This document shows positions 36,187-43,899 of a stretch of 64,000 bases of DNA, piece after piece (position 1 is the first letter of the stretch; each line of letters opens with the position of its first letter). A program made the translations under genes and the position numbers. This DNA comes from Devosia lucknowensis (GTDB lineage: Bacteria > Pseudomonadota > Alphaproteobacteria > Rhizobiales > Devosiaceae), in the NCBI RefSeq assembly GCF_900177655.1, contig NZ_FXWK01000001.1:1116001-1180000 (forward strand), written 5' to 3'. The notes below the pieces were generated by a model that was not told where the DNA came from, did not search any database, and worked only from the letters and a program-made list of their open reading frames with translations.

Positions 36187-36593
36187 GATCTGGCCTGGGG
36201 TCGACATCCCAACAGCATGAGTGGCACGGCGTTACGCCCCCACTCCCCGCACATGGACTGGGCCATGGCGGAGAGTGGAGGCGTCACCACGTGCGTCCAC
36301 AGGTGACTTTGACGAGGCTTGTCCTGCATGGAAAGAGTGGCTGGTCCGGAGCGGCATGTCGAAGAGGCCACTCTGTCCGCATCCGGACCAACCGCCCTAC
36401 GGAACTCAGGAGTTGCGGCGGACCTGAGAGGGGCCGTAGGGAACCAGAAGCATCGGGATTGCCCCGCGCCGTCTGTAAAAAGACCCTAGTCCCAACCTCG
36501 GCCTAGGCCAAGAGAATCCAGCGGATCCGGCCCAGCAACTCTTTGTTAATTATAACGAATAACCCTAATGTGGTCGATTTTAGGGATCCGGAC
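36184..36593. other. Strongly structured non-coding region between rpmG and pleD
   Basis: No gene was found in this 410-base stretch. It contains a chain of perfect inverted repeats. GAGTGG 36219-36224 pairs with CCACTC 36240-36245, with GGCG/CGCC inside. GTCACC 36283-36288 pairs with GGTGAC 36302-36307. AGAGTGGC 36334-36341 pairs with GCCACTCT 36367-36374, interleaved with TGGTCCGG 36342-36349 and CCGGACCA 36383-36390. CCCTACGG 36395-36402 plus CTCAGG 36405-36410 pairs with CCTGAG 36423-36428 plus CCGTAGGG 36434-36441. It could be an independent RNA, the 3' untranslated part of pleD, or a decayed palindromic element. Confidence 0.5.
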
Positions 36594-37964
36594 TCAGGCA
36601 GCGTCGAAAATGACCCGGTTCCGCCCCTCGCGCTTGGCGCGATAAAGCGCGACGTCGGCCCGCTTGATCAGCGTCTCCGGCGTATCGGTCTGGCGCTCGC
36701 GGATCGAGACACCCACCGATACGGTCACATCGAGTGGCCGGGCAGCGCCGACATCGAACGACTTCTCCGACACGGACTGTCGCACGCGCTCGGCGACCGC
36801 TTCGGCCTGTCCGATATCCGTATCGGGCATCAGCACGACGAACTCTTCGCCACCGAAGCGGCACGCCAGGTCGACACCGCGGATGTTGCGCTTGAGCCGC
36901 GCCGCGAACTCGCGCAGCACGGCGTCGCCGATATCGTGACCGTGGTTGTCGTTGACCGATTTGAAGTGATCGATATCGAGGATCATGAGCGCCATGTCGC
37001 GCTCCTGCTCCTGTGCCTTGCCCAGCAACACGTTGAGATGCCGGTCGAAGTAGCGACGGTTATAAAGACCCGTCAGCCCGTCAGTCACCGCCAGCGCCAT
37101 CGTGTTGTTGACGCTTTCACGCAATTCCATCGCATAGCGATGGCGCCGGATCTGCGTGCGAACGCGCGCCATCAGTTCGTTGCGATCGACTGGACGGCTG
37201 ATGAAATCGTTGACCCCCAGGTCCAGGGCGCGCACCACGCGTGGTTTGTCACCAGTGTCCGCCATAAGGATGATCGGCAGGTTGCGCGAGTGGTCGACGG
37301 TGCGCACCTGCGAGCAGACGCGCAGGGGATCGAAGGCATCCAGACTCATGCTGACGAGCGCCAGCTCGTAGCTCGCCCCGGTGACCTGGAACACCGCATC
37401 GGCCGGCTCGGTCAGGATATCGACCCGGTGCTCGGGCGACAGGTAGCCCTTGATGCGCTCGGCGTGTCGGAGGTCACTGTCGATGATGAGGATATTGCCG
37501 CCACTCGCCGAGATACTGTCCATCGCCCGCAGAGCATCTTCGATGGCGATCTGCTGGCCGGTAAGGGCGCGGGCGCGGAGCTCGTCGGTCAGGGACTTGA
37601 GCCGCACGAGGCTCTTCACGCGCGCCATCAGCTGCGTATCGTCCACGGGTTTGCTCAGGAAGTCGTCGGCGCCGGCATCGAGACCCTGCACCCGGTCCGA
37701 GGGTTGGTCGAGGGCGGTAATCATCAGCACCGGCACGTGGTGCGTCTTGGGGCTCGCCTTGAGGCGACGACAGACCTCGAAACCATCCATTTCGGGCATC
37801 ATCACGTCGAGCAGGACGATATCGATATCCTGGTTCTGACAGATCTCGAGAGCCTGCGGCCCCGAACTTGCGGTCACCACCTCATAGTATTCGGCGGAGA
37901 GGCGCGCTTCGAGCAGGCGGACATTGGTTGGAATGTCATCGACGATCAGAACGCGCGCGGTCAC
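36594..37964 (-). CDS. pleD: Response regulator/diguanylate cyclase PleD
   Basis: A 456-residue protein that makes c-di-GMP at the cell pole during the cell cycle. A first REC domain with the phosphoacceptor Asp53 (VLLDVMMPEMDGFEV) and Lys in SKPVDD is followed by a degenerate second REC (about 155-275) without the acceptor. The GGDEF domain carries GGEEF at 371-375 and an inhibitory RxxD site (RGVD) at 362-365. Length and order match Caulobacter PleD. The GTG at 37964 has GGGGTG upstream; a longer frame adds eleven unlikely residues. divK lies 130 bases upstream on the same strand. Confidence 0.96.
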   Translation of the reverse strand: MTARVLIVDDIPTNVRLLEARLSAEYYEVVTASSGPQALEICQNQDIDIVLLDVMMPEMDGFEVCRRLKASPKTHHVPVLMITALDQPSDRVQGLDAGADDFLSKPVDDTQLMARVKSLVRLKSLTDELRARALTGQQIAIEDALRAMDSISASGGNILIIDSDLRHAERIKGYLSPEHRVDILTEPADAVFQVTGASYELALVSMSLDAFDPLRVCSQVRTVDHSRNLPIILMADTGDKPRVVRALDLGVNDFISRPVDRNELMARVRTQIRRHRYAMELRESVNNTMALAVTDGLTGLYNRRYFDRHLNVLLGKAQEQERDMALMILDIDHFKSVNDNHGHDIGDAVLREFAARLKRNIRGVDLACRFGGEEFVVLMPDTDIGQAEAVAERVRQSVSEKSFDVGAARPLDVTVSVGVSIRERQTDTPETLIKRADVALYRAKREGRNRVIFDAA

Positions 37965-38094
37965 TGCATACACCCCAACACACAGGCGCGATCCCAAGCA
38001 TCGCTGCCAGCGGGTCGCGCTTACAAAATTATTCGGACCAACGGCTGAATACGCGCCGTCCTATGCCCCGCCGGCTCCCGCGCTGATGCGCAGG

Positions 38095-38466
38095 TCAAGC
38101 CGGACCAATGTATTCGGCAATGGTTTCCAGAAAGTGAGATACCGATATGGGCTTGGAAATATAGCCCTCGCACCCGCCCTGGAGGATGCGCTCCTCGTCA
38201 CCCTTCATGGCAAAGGCGGTGACGGCAACGACGGGAATGTGCGCCAGCTGCTCGTCGTCCTTGAGCCACTTGGTGACCACAAGACCCGAGACCTCCGGCA
38301 GCTGGATATCCATCAGGATCAGGTCGGGCATATGGGCTCGCGCCAGGTCCAGCGCTTCCATGCCGTTCCTGGTCTGGATGACCGCGTATCCGCGCGATTC
38401 GAGCAGGTCGTTGAAGAGCTTCATGTTGAGCTCGTTGTCTTCGACGATCATCACAGTCTTGGGCAT
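38095..38466 (-). CDS. divK: Single-domain response regulator DivK
   Basis: A 123-residue stand-alone receiver: [20 protein letters not shown] with the acidic pocket, Asp53 in [13 protein letters not shown], Thr/Ala switch in [14 protein letters not shown] and Lys in YISKPISV. In related bacteria it is phosphorylated by PleC/DivJ-type kinases and controls CtrA through DivL and CckA. The divK-pleD order is the classical one. Confidence 0.96.
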   Translation of the reverse strand: MPKTVMIVEDNELNMKLFNDLLESRGYAVIQTRNGMEALDLARAHMPDLILMDIQLPEVSGLVVTKWLKDDEQLAHIPVVAVTAFAMKGDEERILQGGCEGYISKPISVSHFLETIAEYIGPA

Positions 38467-38595
38467 ACTACCTCGCTTGGACGCCTGCCCGGCGCCCCGC
38501 CCCGATGCCCACCAGCATGCTGATGCGCAGCTTCGCTTTCTCTTGCTTCTGAGCTAGCATTGAAACTTAAACAAAACACCACATGAGGCTGCTTC

Positions 38596-38871
38596 GTGCC
38601 CGTATCCGACCGTGCGCCGGACGTTTCCGCCCTTGCCGACTCTTGCCTGGGCTACCTTGCCGAACACCCCGAGGAACTCCTGGCTTTCATGCAGCACGCC
38701 GGTTTGGACCCGCAGTCGCTGCGCAACTCGGTCGGCACGGAGCGCCTGCAGCACGGCCTCATCGACTATTTTGCCGCAAACGAACCGATTCTGCTCGCCC
38801 TCTGCGCCAATGCCGGCCTCACCCCGGAAGCCTTCATGCGCGTCTGGCATCGCCTCAACCGAACCGAGTGA
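38596..38871 (+). CDS. DUF3572-like small protein
   Basis: A 91-residue helical protein, CLGYLAEHPEELLAFMQHAG, SLRNSVGTERLQHGLIDYFA and the C-terminal LTPEAFMRVWHRL. It matches DUF3572, a family found next to dinB or divK in Hyphomicrobiales. Function unknown. The GTG at 38596 has GAGG upstream. Two bases separate its stop from dinB. Confidence 0.8.
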   Translation: MPVSDRAPDVSALADSCLGYLAEHPEELLAFMQHAGLDPQSLRNSVGTERLQHGLIDYFAANEPILLALCANAGLTPEAFMRVWHRLNRTE

Positions 38872-38872
38872 C

Positions 38873-40198
38873 ATGGCCGACTGGTTCTGTCGCGATTGCC
38901 TGAAGACTGGATCGGGAGCCCCCGTGCCGGGTCGCTGCCCGTCCTGCGGCTCTCCGCGCCTGCGCAGCCACGACGAACTGTTTTCGCTCTCCATCGCCCA
39001 TGTCGATTGCGACGCCTTCTATGCCTCTGTCGAAAAACGCGACGACCCGAGCCTGCGCGACAAGCCACTGATCATCGGTGGCAGGCAGCGGGGCGTGGTG
39101 TCCACCTGCTGCTACATCGCGCGGCAGTCAGGCGTCCGCTCCGCCATGCCCATGTTCAAGGCGCGCGAACTCTGCCCCGATGCCGTGATCATCCCGCCCA
39201 ACATGGCAAAGTACGTCGAGGTCAGCCGGCAGATCAGGGCTCACATGGATGCGCTCACGCCATTGGTGGAGCCCCTCTCGATCGACGAGGCCTTTCTCGA
39301 CATGACCGGCACCGAGCGCGTCCACAAGGCGCCCCCTGCCCTTTCTCTGGCCCGCTTCGCCCGCATCATCGAAAAGGACCTCGGCGTCACCATCTCGGTT
39401 GGTCTCAGCCACAACAAGTTCCTCGCCAAGGTCGCCTCCGATCTCGACAAGCCGCGTGGATTCGCCGTCATCGGCAAGGCGGAGACCCTCAGCTTCCTGG
39501 CCCCCAGGCCCATCGGCCTCATCTACGGCGTGGGCAAGGTCTTCTCGGAGACGCTGCGCAAGGACGGTTACCAGACCATCGGCCAGCTGCAGCAGGAAGA
39601 TCCGGCCCGCCTCATGCGCCTCTATGGCGAATCCGGCGCTCGCCTCGCCCGCCTGGCCCAGGGACAGGACGCCCGCAAGGTGTCCATCGAAGGCGAGATG
39701 AAGACCATCTCCTCGGAAACGACCTTCAACACCGATATCGCTTCGCTCGACGAACTCTCGACCCAGCTCCTCAAATGCTCCGAACGTCTGTCCGAGCGCC
39801 TCAAGGCAAAGGGCGTCGTCGGCGACACGGTCACTTTGAAGCTCAAGACCGCAGGATTTAAGTTGCGCACGCGGGCCCGACACCTGATGATGCCGACACA
39901 GCTTGCCAATGTGCTCTACGAATCCGGCATGGGCCTGTTGCAGCGCGAGATCGACGGCACCGCCTTTCGCCTCATCGGCATTGGCGTATCCGGGCTGGAT
40001 GTCGCCGACGGCTCGGATCCGGGCGATCTGCTCGAGCCGATGGTCGCCCGCAAGGCGGCAGCCGAACGGGCCATGGACAAGGTTCGAACCCGTTTCGGTC
40101 GGACTGCCGTTGTTCGCGGCAAGCTATATTCATCCCGGCCGGAAACGACGCCGGTATCCGAAGAAGAAGCAGACGACCTCGAAGGCAAATCCACATGA
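38873..40198 (+). CDS. dinB: DNA polymerase IV (DinB) with N-terminal zinc ribbon
   Basis: A 441-residue Y-family translesion polymerase. It starts with a CX2C...CX2C zinc ribbon (WFCRDCLKTG, RCPSCGSPRL), an extension common in alphaproteobacterial DinB. The catalytic core is visible as AHVDCDAFYASVE, PLSIDEAFLDMTG and VGLSHNKFLAKVASDLDKPR. The little-finger domain follows from about residue 270. The ATG lies two bases after the upstream small gene. The stop overlaps the ridA start as ATGA. Confidence 0.94.
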   Translation: MADWFCRDCLKTGSGAPVPGRCPSCGSPRLRSHDELFSLSIAHVDCDAFYASVEKRDDPSLRDKPLIIGGRQRGVVSTCCYIARQSGVRSAMPMFKARELCPDAVIIPPNMAKYVEVSRQIRAHMDALTPLVEPLSIDEAFLDMTGTERVHKAPPALSLARFARIIEKDLGVTISVGLSHNKFLAKVASDLDKPRGFAVIGKAETLSFLAPRPIGLIYGVGKVFSETLRKDGYQTIGQLQQEDPARLMRLYGESGARLARLAQGQDARKVSIEGEMKTISSETTFNTDIASLDELSTQLLKCSERLSERLKAKGVVGDTVTLKLKTAGFKLRTRARHLMMPTQLANVLYESGMGLLQREIDGTAFRLIGIGVSGLDVADGSDPGDLLEPMVARKAAAERAMDKVRTRFGRTAVVRGKLYSSRPETTPVSEEEADDLEGKST

Positions 40199-40653
40199 CC
40201 GACCCGATCGAAAAGCTCCGCCAGTACGGTTACGAACTTCCCGCTCCCAAGGCCCCGGTGGCCAGCTACATTCCCGTGTCCCGCACCGGGAACTTGCTCT
40301 ATGTCTCGGGCCAGATTTCGAGCGATGCCAACGGCGTTGTGCAGGGCCGGCTCGGCGACACCATGAACGTTGTGCAGGGCGGAAACGCTGCCGAACTCTG
40401 CGCCGTCAACATCCTGGCTCAGGTCGTGCATATGGCGGGCGTGCCGCTGAGCGAGATCAAGCAGATCGTCAAGCTCACCGTGCTCGTGGCCTCGACGCCC
40501 GAATTCACCGAGCAGCACCTGGTCGCCAATGGCGCGTCCAACCTTCTGGTTGGCATCCTGGGTGACAAGGGCAAGCACGCCCGGGCAGCCTTCGGCGTTA
40601 CGTCCCTGCCCCTCGGCGCGGCCGTCGAAATCGACGCCGTCATCGAAGTCTGA
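40195..40653 (+). CDS. RidA family enamine/imine deaminase
   Basis: A 152-residue YjgF/RidA-like protein that hydrolyses reactive enamines from PLP enzymes. Features are the N-terminal LPAPKAPVASYIPVSRTGNL-like start, YVSGQISSDANG, and the C-terminal RAAFGVTSLPLGAAVEIDAV with the conserved catalytic Arg at RAAFG. It is the longer RidA subfamily found in alphaproteobacteria. Translationally coupled to dinB. Confidence 0.92.
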   Translation: MTDPIEKLRQYGYELPAPKAPVASYIPVSRTGNLLYVSGQISSDANGVVQGRLGDTMNVVQGGNAAELCAVNILAQVVHMAGVPLSEIKQIVKLTVLVASTPEFTEQHLVANGASNLLVGILGDKGKHARAAFGVTSLPLGAAVEIDAVIEV

Positions 40654-40659
40654 ACCCGT

Positions 40660-40681
40660 GGCCCCGGTTGAAGCCGGGGCC
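40660..40681. repeat. Palindrome GGCCCCGG type after ridA
   Basis: GGCCCCGG (40660-40667) pairs with CCGGGGCC (40674-40681) around a six-base loop. It has no T-tract, so it is either a weak terminator or a short palindromic repeat. Confidence 0.45.
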
Positions 40682-40784
40682 GCCGCTCCCCATATCGGCT
40701 GGACCCGAGCAAGCTTTCCCGGTTCGTCTGGAAACGCTTTCGGTTCGGATACGCGACAAAACACCAGTCAGGGATAGCCATCCC

Positions 40785-41960
40785 GTGCCCGAGCCCAGCT
40801 TCACCGCCACCATTCACCCCTCCACCGCGTCGATCCCTCCTGCCGTCTGGAACGGACTCGTGCCCTCGAGCGGTGGTGTGCCGGACAATCCCTTCCTCGA
40901 CCACGCTTTCTTCCGCGCCCTCGAGGATTCCGGCTGCGCCACCGGCAAGACCGGCTGGCAACCGCAGCACATCCTCCTTGCCGACGCGGCCGGCACACCG
41001 GTTGGTCTCCTGCCGCTGTTTCTGAAATCCCATTCCATGGGTGAGTATGTCTTCGACCACGGCTGGGCCAATGCCCTGGAGCGCGCTGGCGGACGCTACT
41101 ATCCCAAGCTCCAGGGATCGGTGCCCTTCACTCCTGCCACGGCGCCAAAGCTCCTTGTTCCTTCCGATGATCTCGAAACGCGGGCAGCGCTGCTACAGAC
41201 AGCTCAACAACTGGCGGGCCGGCTCGAAGCGTCGTCGGTGCACCTGACCTTCGTGCCCGAAAGCGAAGCCGACCTTGCCGGCTCGCTCGATTGGCTGCGA
41301 CGCGTCGATACGCAGTTCCACTGGCACAACCAGGGCTATGCAAGCTTCGAGGACTTCCTCGAAACCCTATCCTCGCGGAAACGCAAGACGATCCGCCGCG
41401 AGCGCCGCGACGCCCTTGCCGACGGCATCACCGTTAAATGGCTGACGGGCGCCGAAATCGAGGAGCGGCATTGGGATGCCTTCTTCGACTTTTACGAGGA
41501 CACCGGGGCCCGAAAATGGGGTCGTCCCTACCTCAACCGCACCTTCTTTTCGCTCCTCGGACAGTATATGGCCGATCGCGTCGTTCTGATGCTCGCCTAC
41601 GACGGCCCGACACCGATTGCTGGCGCCATCAATTTCCGCGGCAGGGATCGGCTCTACGGTCGCAATTGGGGCGCTATCCGCGATGTGCCATTCCTCCATT
41701 TCGAGGTCTGCTACTACCAGGCGATTGACTATGCCATCGCCTACAAGCTCGCCGTCGTCGAAGCAGGTGCGCAGGGCGAGCACAAGCTCGCCCGCGGCTA
41801 CGAGCCGGTTCTCACCCACTCGGTCCACTGGATCGCCCATCCGGGCCTCCGCCGCGCCGTGGCCGACTACCTCGAGGATGAGCGTCCGGCCATCGAACAG
41901 CAGCAGGAAATGCTCGAAACTTTTACCCCCTTCCGCAAGGGCGAGCGCCAGGATCGGTAG
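40785..41960 (+). CDS. FemAB/GNAT-like protein (DUF482, peptidogalycan biosynthesis family)
   Basis: A 391-residue protein with two GNAT-like folds. Conserved features include NPFLDHAFFRALEDSGCA, a central KRKTIRRERRDALADGITV, and YGRNWGAIRDVPFLHFEVCY. It matches PF04339 and may transfer an aminoacyl or acyl group; the substrate is unknown. The GTG at 40785 gives VPEPSFTATIH with GGGA upstream. The in-frame extension from 40668 runs over a palindrome and is rejected. Confidence 0.85.
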   Translation: MPEPSFTATIHPSTASIPPAVWNGLVPSSGGVPDNPFLDHAFFRALEDSGCATGKTGWQPQHILLADAAGTPVGLLPLFLKSHSMGEYVFDHGWANALERAGGRYYPKLQGSVPFTPATAPKLLVPSDDLETRAALLQTAQQLAGRLEASSVHLTFVPESEADLAGSLDWLRRVDTQFHWHNQGYASFEDFLETLSSRKRKTIRRERRDALADGITVKWLTGAEIEERHWDAFFDFYEDTGARKWGRPYLNRTFFSLLGQYMADRVVLMLAYDGPTPIAGAINFRGRDRLYGRNWGAIRDVPFLHFEVCYYQAIDYAIAYKLAVVEAGAQGEHKLARGYEPVLTHSVHWIAHPGLRRAVADYLEDERPAIEQQQEMLETFTPFRKGERQDR

Positions 41961-42343
41961 CCTCGGTCATCTTTCCCATCAGTGGTGAAGATGGGGTCGC
42001 CAAGCCGCAAGGCCATAACTGAGCAGCGAGGGGATGCCTCAATCTGCCCCTCCCGCTCCTACAGGGGGAGGCCGGGTGGGGGTGTCCGTCTCCGACACTG
42101 ATCTCTCTGCGCGAACCAGCCGTCACCCTTTGGGCCCTGCCGCAGGCAATTCCACCCAGCGGAGCGAAATGAGAGGAGAGGCCCATTCCCGCGATACTCG
42201 AATGGCGCCGCACTTGACCCGAGGCCACTTCGCTTGCGATGGCTTGAGCGAACTATAGCACACTCGTCGCGCCCGAGGGTGACGATCTGGGGATTTGACA
42301 GGCCTCCAGAACACCCTATTGGCCACGCAGCGGAACGATCATC
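41961..42343. other. Intergenic stretch with GC-rich repeats and the HIT promoter
   Basis: No gene is supported here; a reverse-strand frame through it runs antisense to the HIT gene. It includes an incomplete GC-rich inverted repeat around 42043-42076 (CCCCTCCCGCTCCTACAGGG then GGAGG), a type often repeated between genes in this order. Its right end holds the HIT promoter. Confidence 0.4.
42295..42322 (+). promoter_or_regulatory. Candidate promoter of the HIT gene
   Basis: TTGACA (42295-42300) and TATTGG (42317-42322) are 16 bases apart, about 20 bases before the HIT start at 42344. Confidence 0.5.
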
Positions 42344-42760
42344 ATGACCTACGACTCCACCAACATCTTCGCCAAGATCCTCAAGGGCGAACTGCCGTGC
42401 CACAAGGTCTACGAAGACGATATCGCCCTGGTCATGATGGACATCTTCCCTCAATCGAAGGGCCACACGCTTATCATCCCCAAGGCCGCGTCGCGTAACC
42501 TTCTGGATGCCGATCCCGCCGCCCTGTCGGCCGTCATGCCCCTGCTGCAACGCGTCGCTGGTGCCGTGAAATCCGCCACCAACGCCGATGGCATCCGCCT
42601 TGCCCAGTTCAACGAGGCGCCTGCGGGGCAAACCGTCTTTCATCTGCATTTCCATCTTATCCCGGCCTATGAGGACGTCCCCTTGGGCGCACACGCGTCC
42701 GGTCGGGCGGACGACGCCGAACTCGCGACGATCGCCAAGGCGATCGCGGCGCACCTCTGA
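42344..42760 (+). CDS. HIT family nucleotide hydrolase
   Basis: A 138-residue histidine-triad protein that hydrolyses AMP-linked compounds such as AMP-amidates. The motif reads TVFHLHFHLIPAYED with HxHxH. The N-terminal IFAKILKGELPCHKVYEDD is typical. Cytoplasmic. The following DUF1275 gene starts four bases after the stop. Confidence 0.94.
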   Translation: MTYDSTNIFAKILKGELPCHKVYEDDIALVMMDIFPQSKGHTLIIPKAASRNLLDADPAALSAVMPLLQRVAGAVKSATNADGIRLAQFNEAPAGQTVFHLHFHLIPAYEDVPLGAHASGRADDAELATIAKAIAAHL

Positions 42761-42764
42761 TCCC

Positions 42765-43406
42765 ATGACGCCGACCCGGCACCTGCTTTTCGGAATGCTG
42801 CTCACCGCGGCGGCAGGCTTTCTCGATTCGATCGGCTTTATCGAACTGGGTGGCTATTATGTCTCGTTCATGAGCGGCAACACGACCCAGGGCGGTACGG
42901 CTTTGGTGGAAGGACACGTCTCCGTCGTCCTTCTTTCTTTGGCTTTGGTAGCCCTCTTCTTCGTGGGCGCCCTGGTCGCCAATCTACTAGCTCTGGTCGA
43001 CTTGCGCTGGGGACAGGTCTATGCCAGTGCGGCCGTGATGCTGGGCGTGGCCACAACGCTTGTTCTCACGCTGGCGGGACTGCCTCCATCCCAGACGATG
43101 CTGGTTCTGGCGGCCACCGCCGGCGCTCAGAATGCCGTTCTCGCGGCCAAGGGAAGCGTTCGCCTCGGCGCCACCTTTGTCACCGGTACGCTTTACACCG
43201 CAGCGCAGGACCTTGCCTTTGCGTTGCGCGGCCGCGCGCCGTTCGGGCGTTGGCTCCAGCATATGCTGATATGGCTCAGCCTGCTGGCTGGCGCCGCTTT
43301 CGGCGCGCTTGCCTATGGCACATTGGACATCTTCGCCCTTGTGATGCCGTTGGTAGTCTATGGGGCCTTCACTATTGGCCATGTCGTCGCCGCCCCGCGC
43401 CCCTGA
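42765..43406 (+). CDS. DUF1275 (YoaK) family membrane protein
   Basis: A 213-residue protein with about six helices. The family marks are AAAGFLDSIGFIELGGYYVS, FMSGNTTQGG and AGAQNAVLAAKGSV. Its role is unknown; some members have been tied to transport. It follows the HIT gene by four bases and is probably cotranscribed with it. Confidence 0.85.
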   Translation: MTPTRHLLFGMLLTAAAGFLDSIGFIELGGYYVSFMSGNTTQGGTALVEGHVSVVLLSLALVALFFVGALVANLLALVDLRWGQVYASAAVMLGVATTLVLTLAGLPPSQTMLVLAATAGAQNAVLAAKGSVRLGATFVTGTLYTAAQDLAFALRGRAPFGRWLQHMLIWLSLLAGAAFGALAYGTLDIFALVMPLVVYGAFTIGHVVAAPRP

Positions 43407-43442
43407 TCACCGCCTTTTCTATTCCGTACAAAGCGGTAGTGT

Positions 43443-43457
43443 CCTCCCATTGGGAGG
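43443..43457 (+). promoter_or_regulatory. Small hairpin masking the DsrE ribosome-binding site
   Basis: CCTCCC (43443-43448) can pair with GGGAGG (43452-43457) around an ATT loop. The right arm is the Shine-Dalgarno sequence of the gene starting at 43466. A six-pair GC stem may reduce initiation. Confidence 0.4.
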
Positions 43458-43465
43458 GAACCGCT

Positions 43466-43831
43466 ATGTCCAGAATTCTTGTCCATGTCACTGTGGGGCC
43501 ATCTGACCCCACCAAGGCCGCTCTGGCCTTCTTGATCGCTCGCACGGTGGTGACAGAGGGGCATCAGCTGGCGCTGTTCGTTGCGGGCGATGGCGTTCAC
43601 CTGCTGACGGCGGAGGTCGCAGCCAAAACCGAAGGGTTGGGCACCGGCAAGCTGATGGAGCATCTCGATGCGCTCAATGCTGCCGATGGCGCGGAGATCT
43701 ATTTTTCGGGCATGTCCGCCAAGGCGCGAAATATCACCGCCGATCAGATCGTCCTCAAGGGTGCGCAACCCGCCATGCCGCCGAAGCTGGTGCAGTTGAC
43801 CGCCGATTGCGACAGGGTCCTCTGCTACTAG
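43466..43831 (+). CDS. DsrE/F-like protein
   Basis: A 121-residue protein with a DsrE fold: MSRILVHVTVGPSDPTKAAL, ALFVAGDGVHLLTAEVAA and EIYFSGMSAKARN. The cysteines sit at the C-terminal end (DCDRVLCY). DsrE proteins relay sulfur or bind small molecules, but no sulfur-transfer neighbours are present here. It has its own strong Shine-Dalgarno sequence. Confidence 0.8.
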   Translation: MSRILVHVTVGPSDPTKAALAFLIARTVVTEGHQLALFVAGDGVHLLTAEVAAKTEGLGTGKLMEHLDALNAADGAEIYFSGMSAKARNITADQIVLKGAQPAMPPKLVQLTADCDRVLCY

Positions 43832-43867
43832 GCGTCTCTGGTGGTCGTCGCCGAACCGCAACAGACG

Positions 43868-43899
43868 AAAAGGCCCGGATCGCTCCGGGCCTTTCTCTT
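43868..43899. terminator. Bidirectional terminator between DsrE and clpA
   Basis: AAAGGCCCGGA (43869-43879) pairs with TCCGGGCCTTT (43884-43894) around TCGC. CTTTCTCTT follows on the plus strand and TTTTCG on the minus strand. It serves both convergent genes and overlaps the clpA stop. Confidence 0.85.

Noticed and set aside
36195..36441. Structured region as tmRNA, RNase P RNA, 6S RNA or SRP RNA.
   Set aside because: No tag-peptide frame, no RNase P conserved core, no SRP loop motif, and no 6S-like single long hairpin with a central bubble could be recognised.
36543..38048. A 501-codon frame opposite pleD.
   Set aside because: His/Arg-rich shadow; PleD on the minus strand has all its motifs.
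42059..42805. Reverse frame of 248 codons across the HIT gene and upstream region.
   Set aside because: The HIT protein on the plus strand is certain; the reverse frame has no family match.
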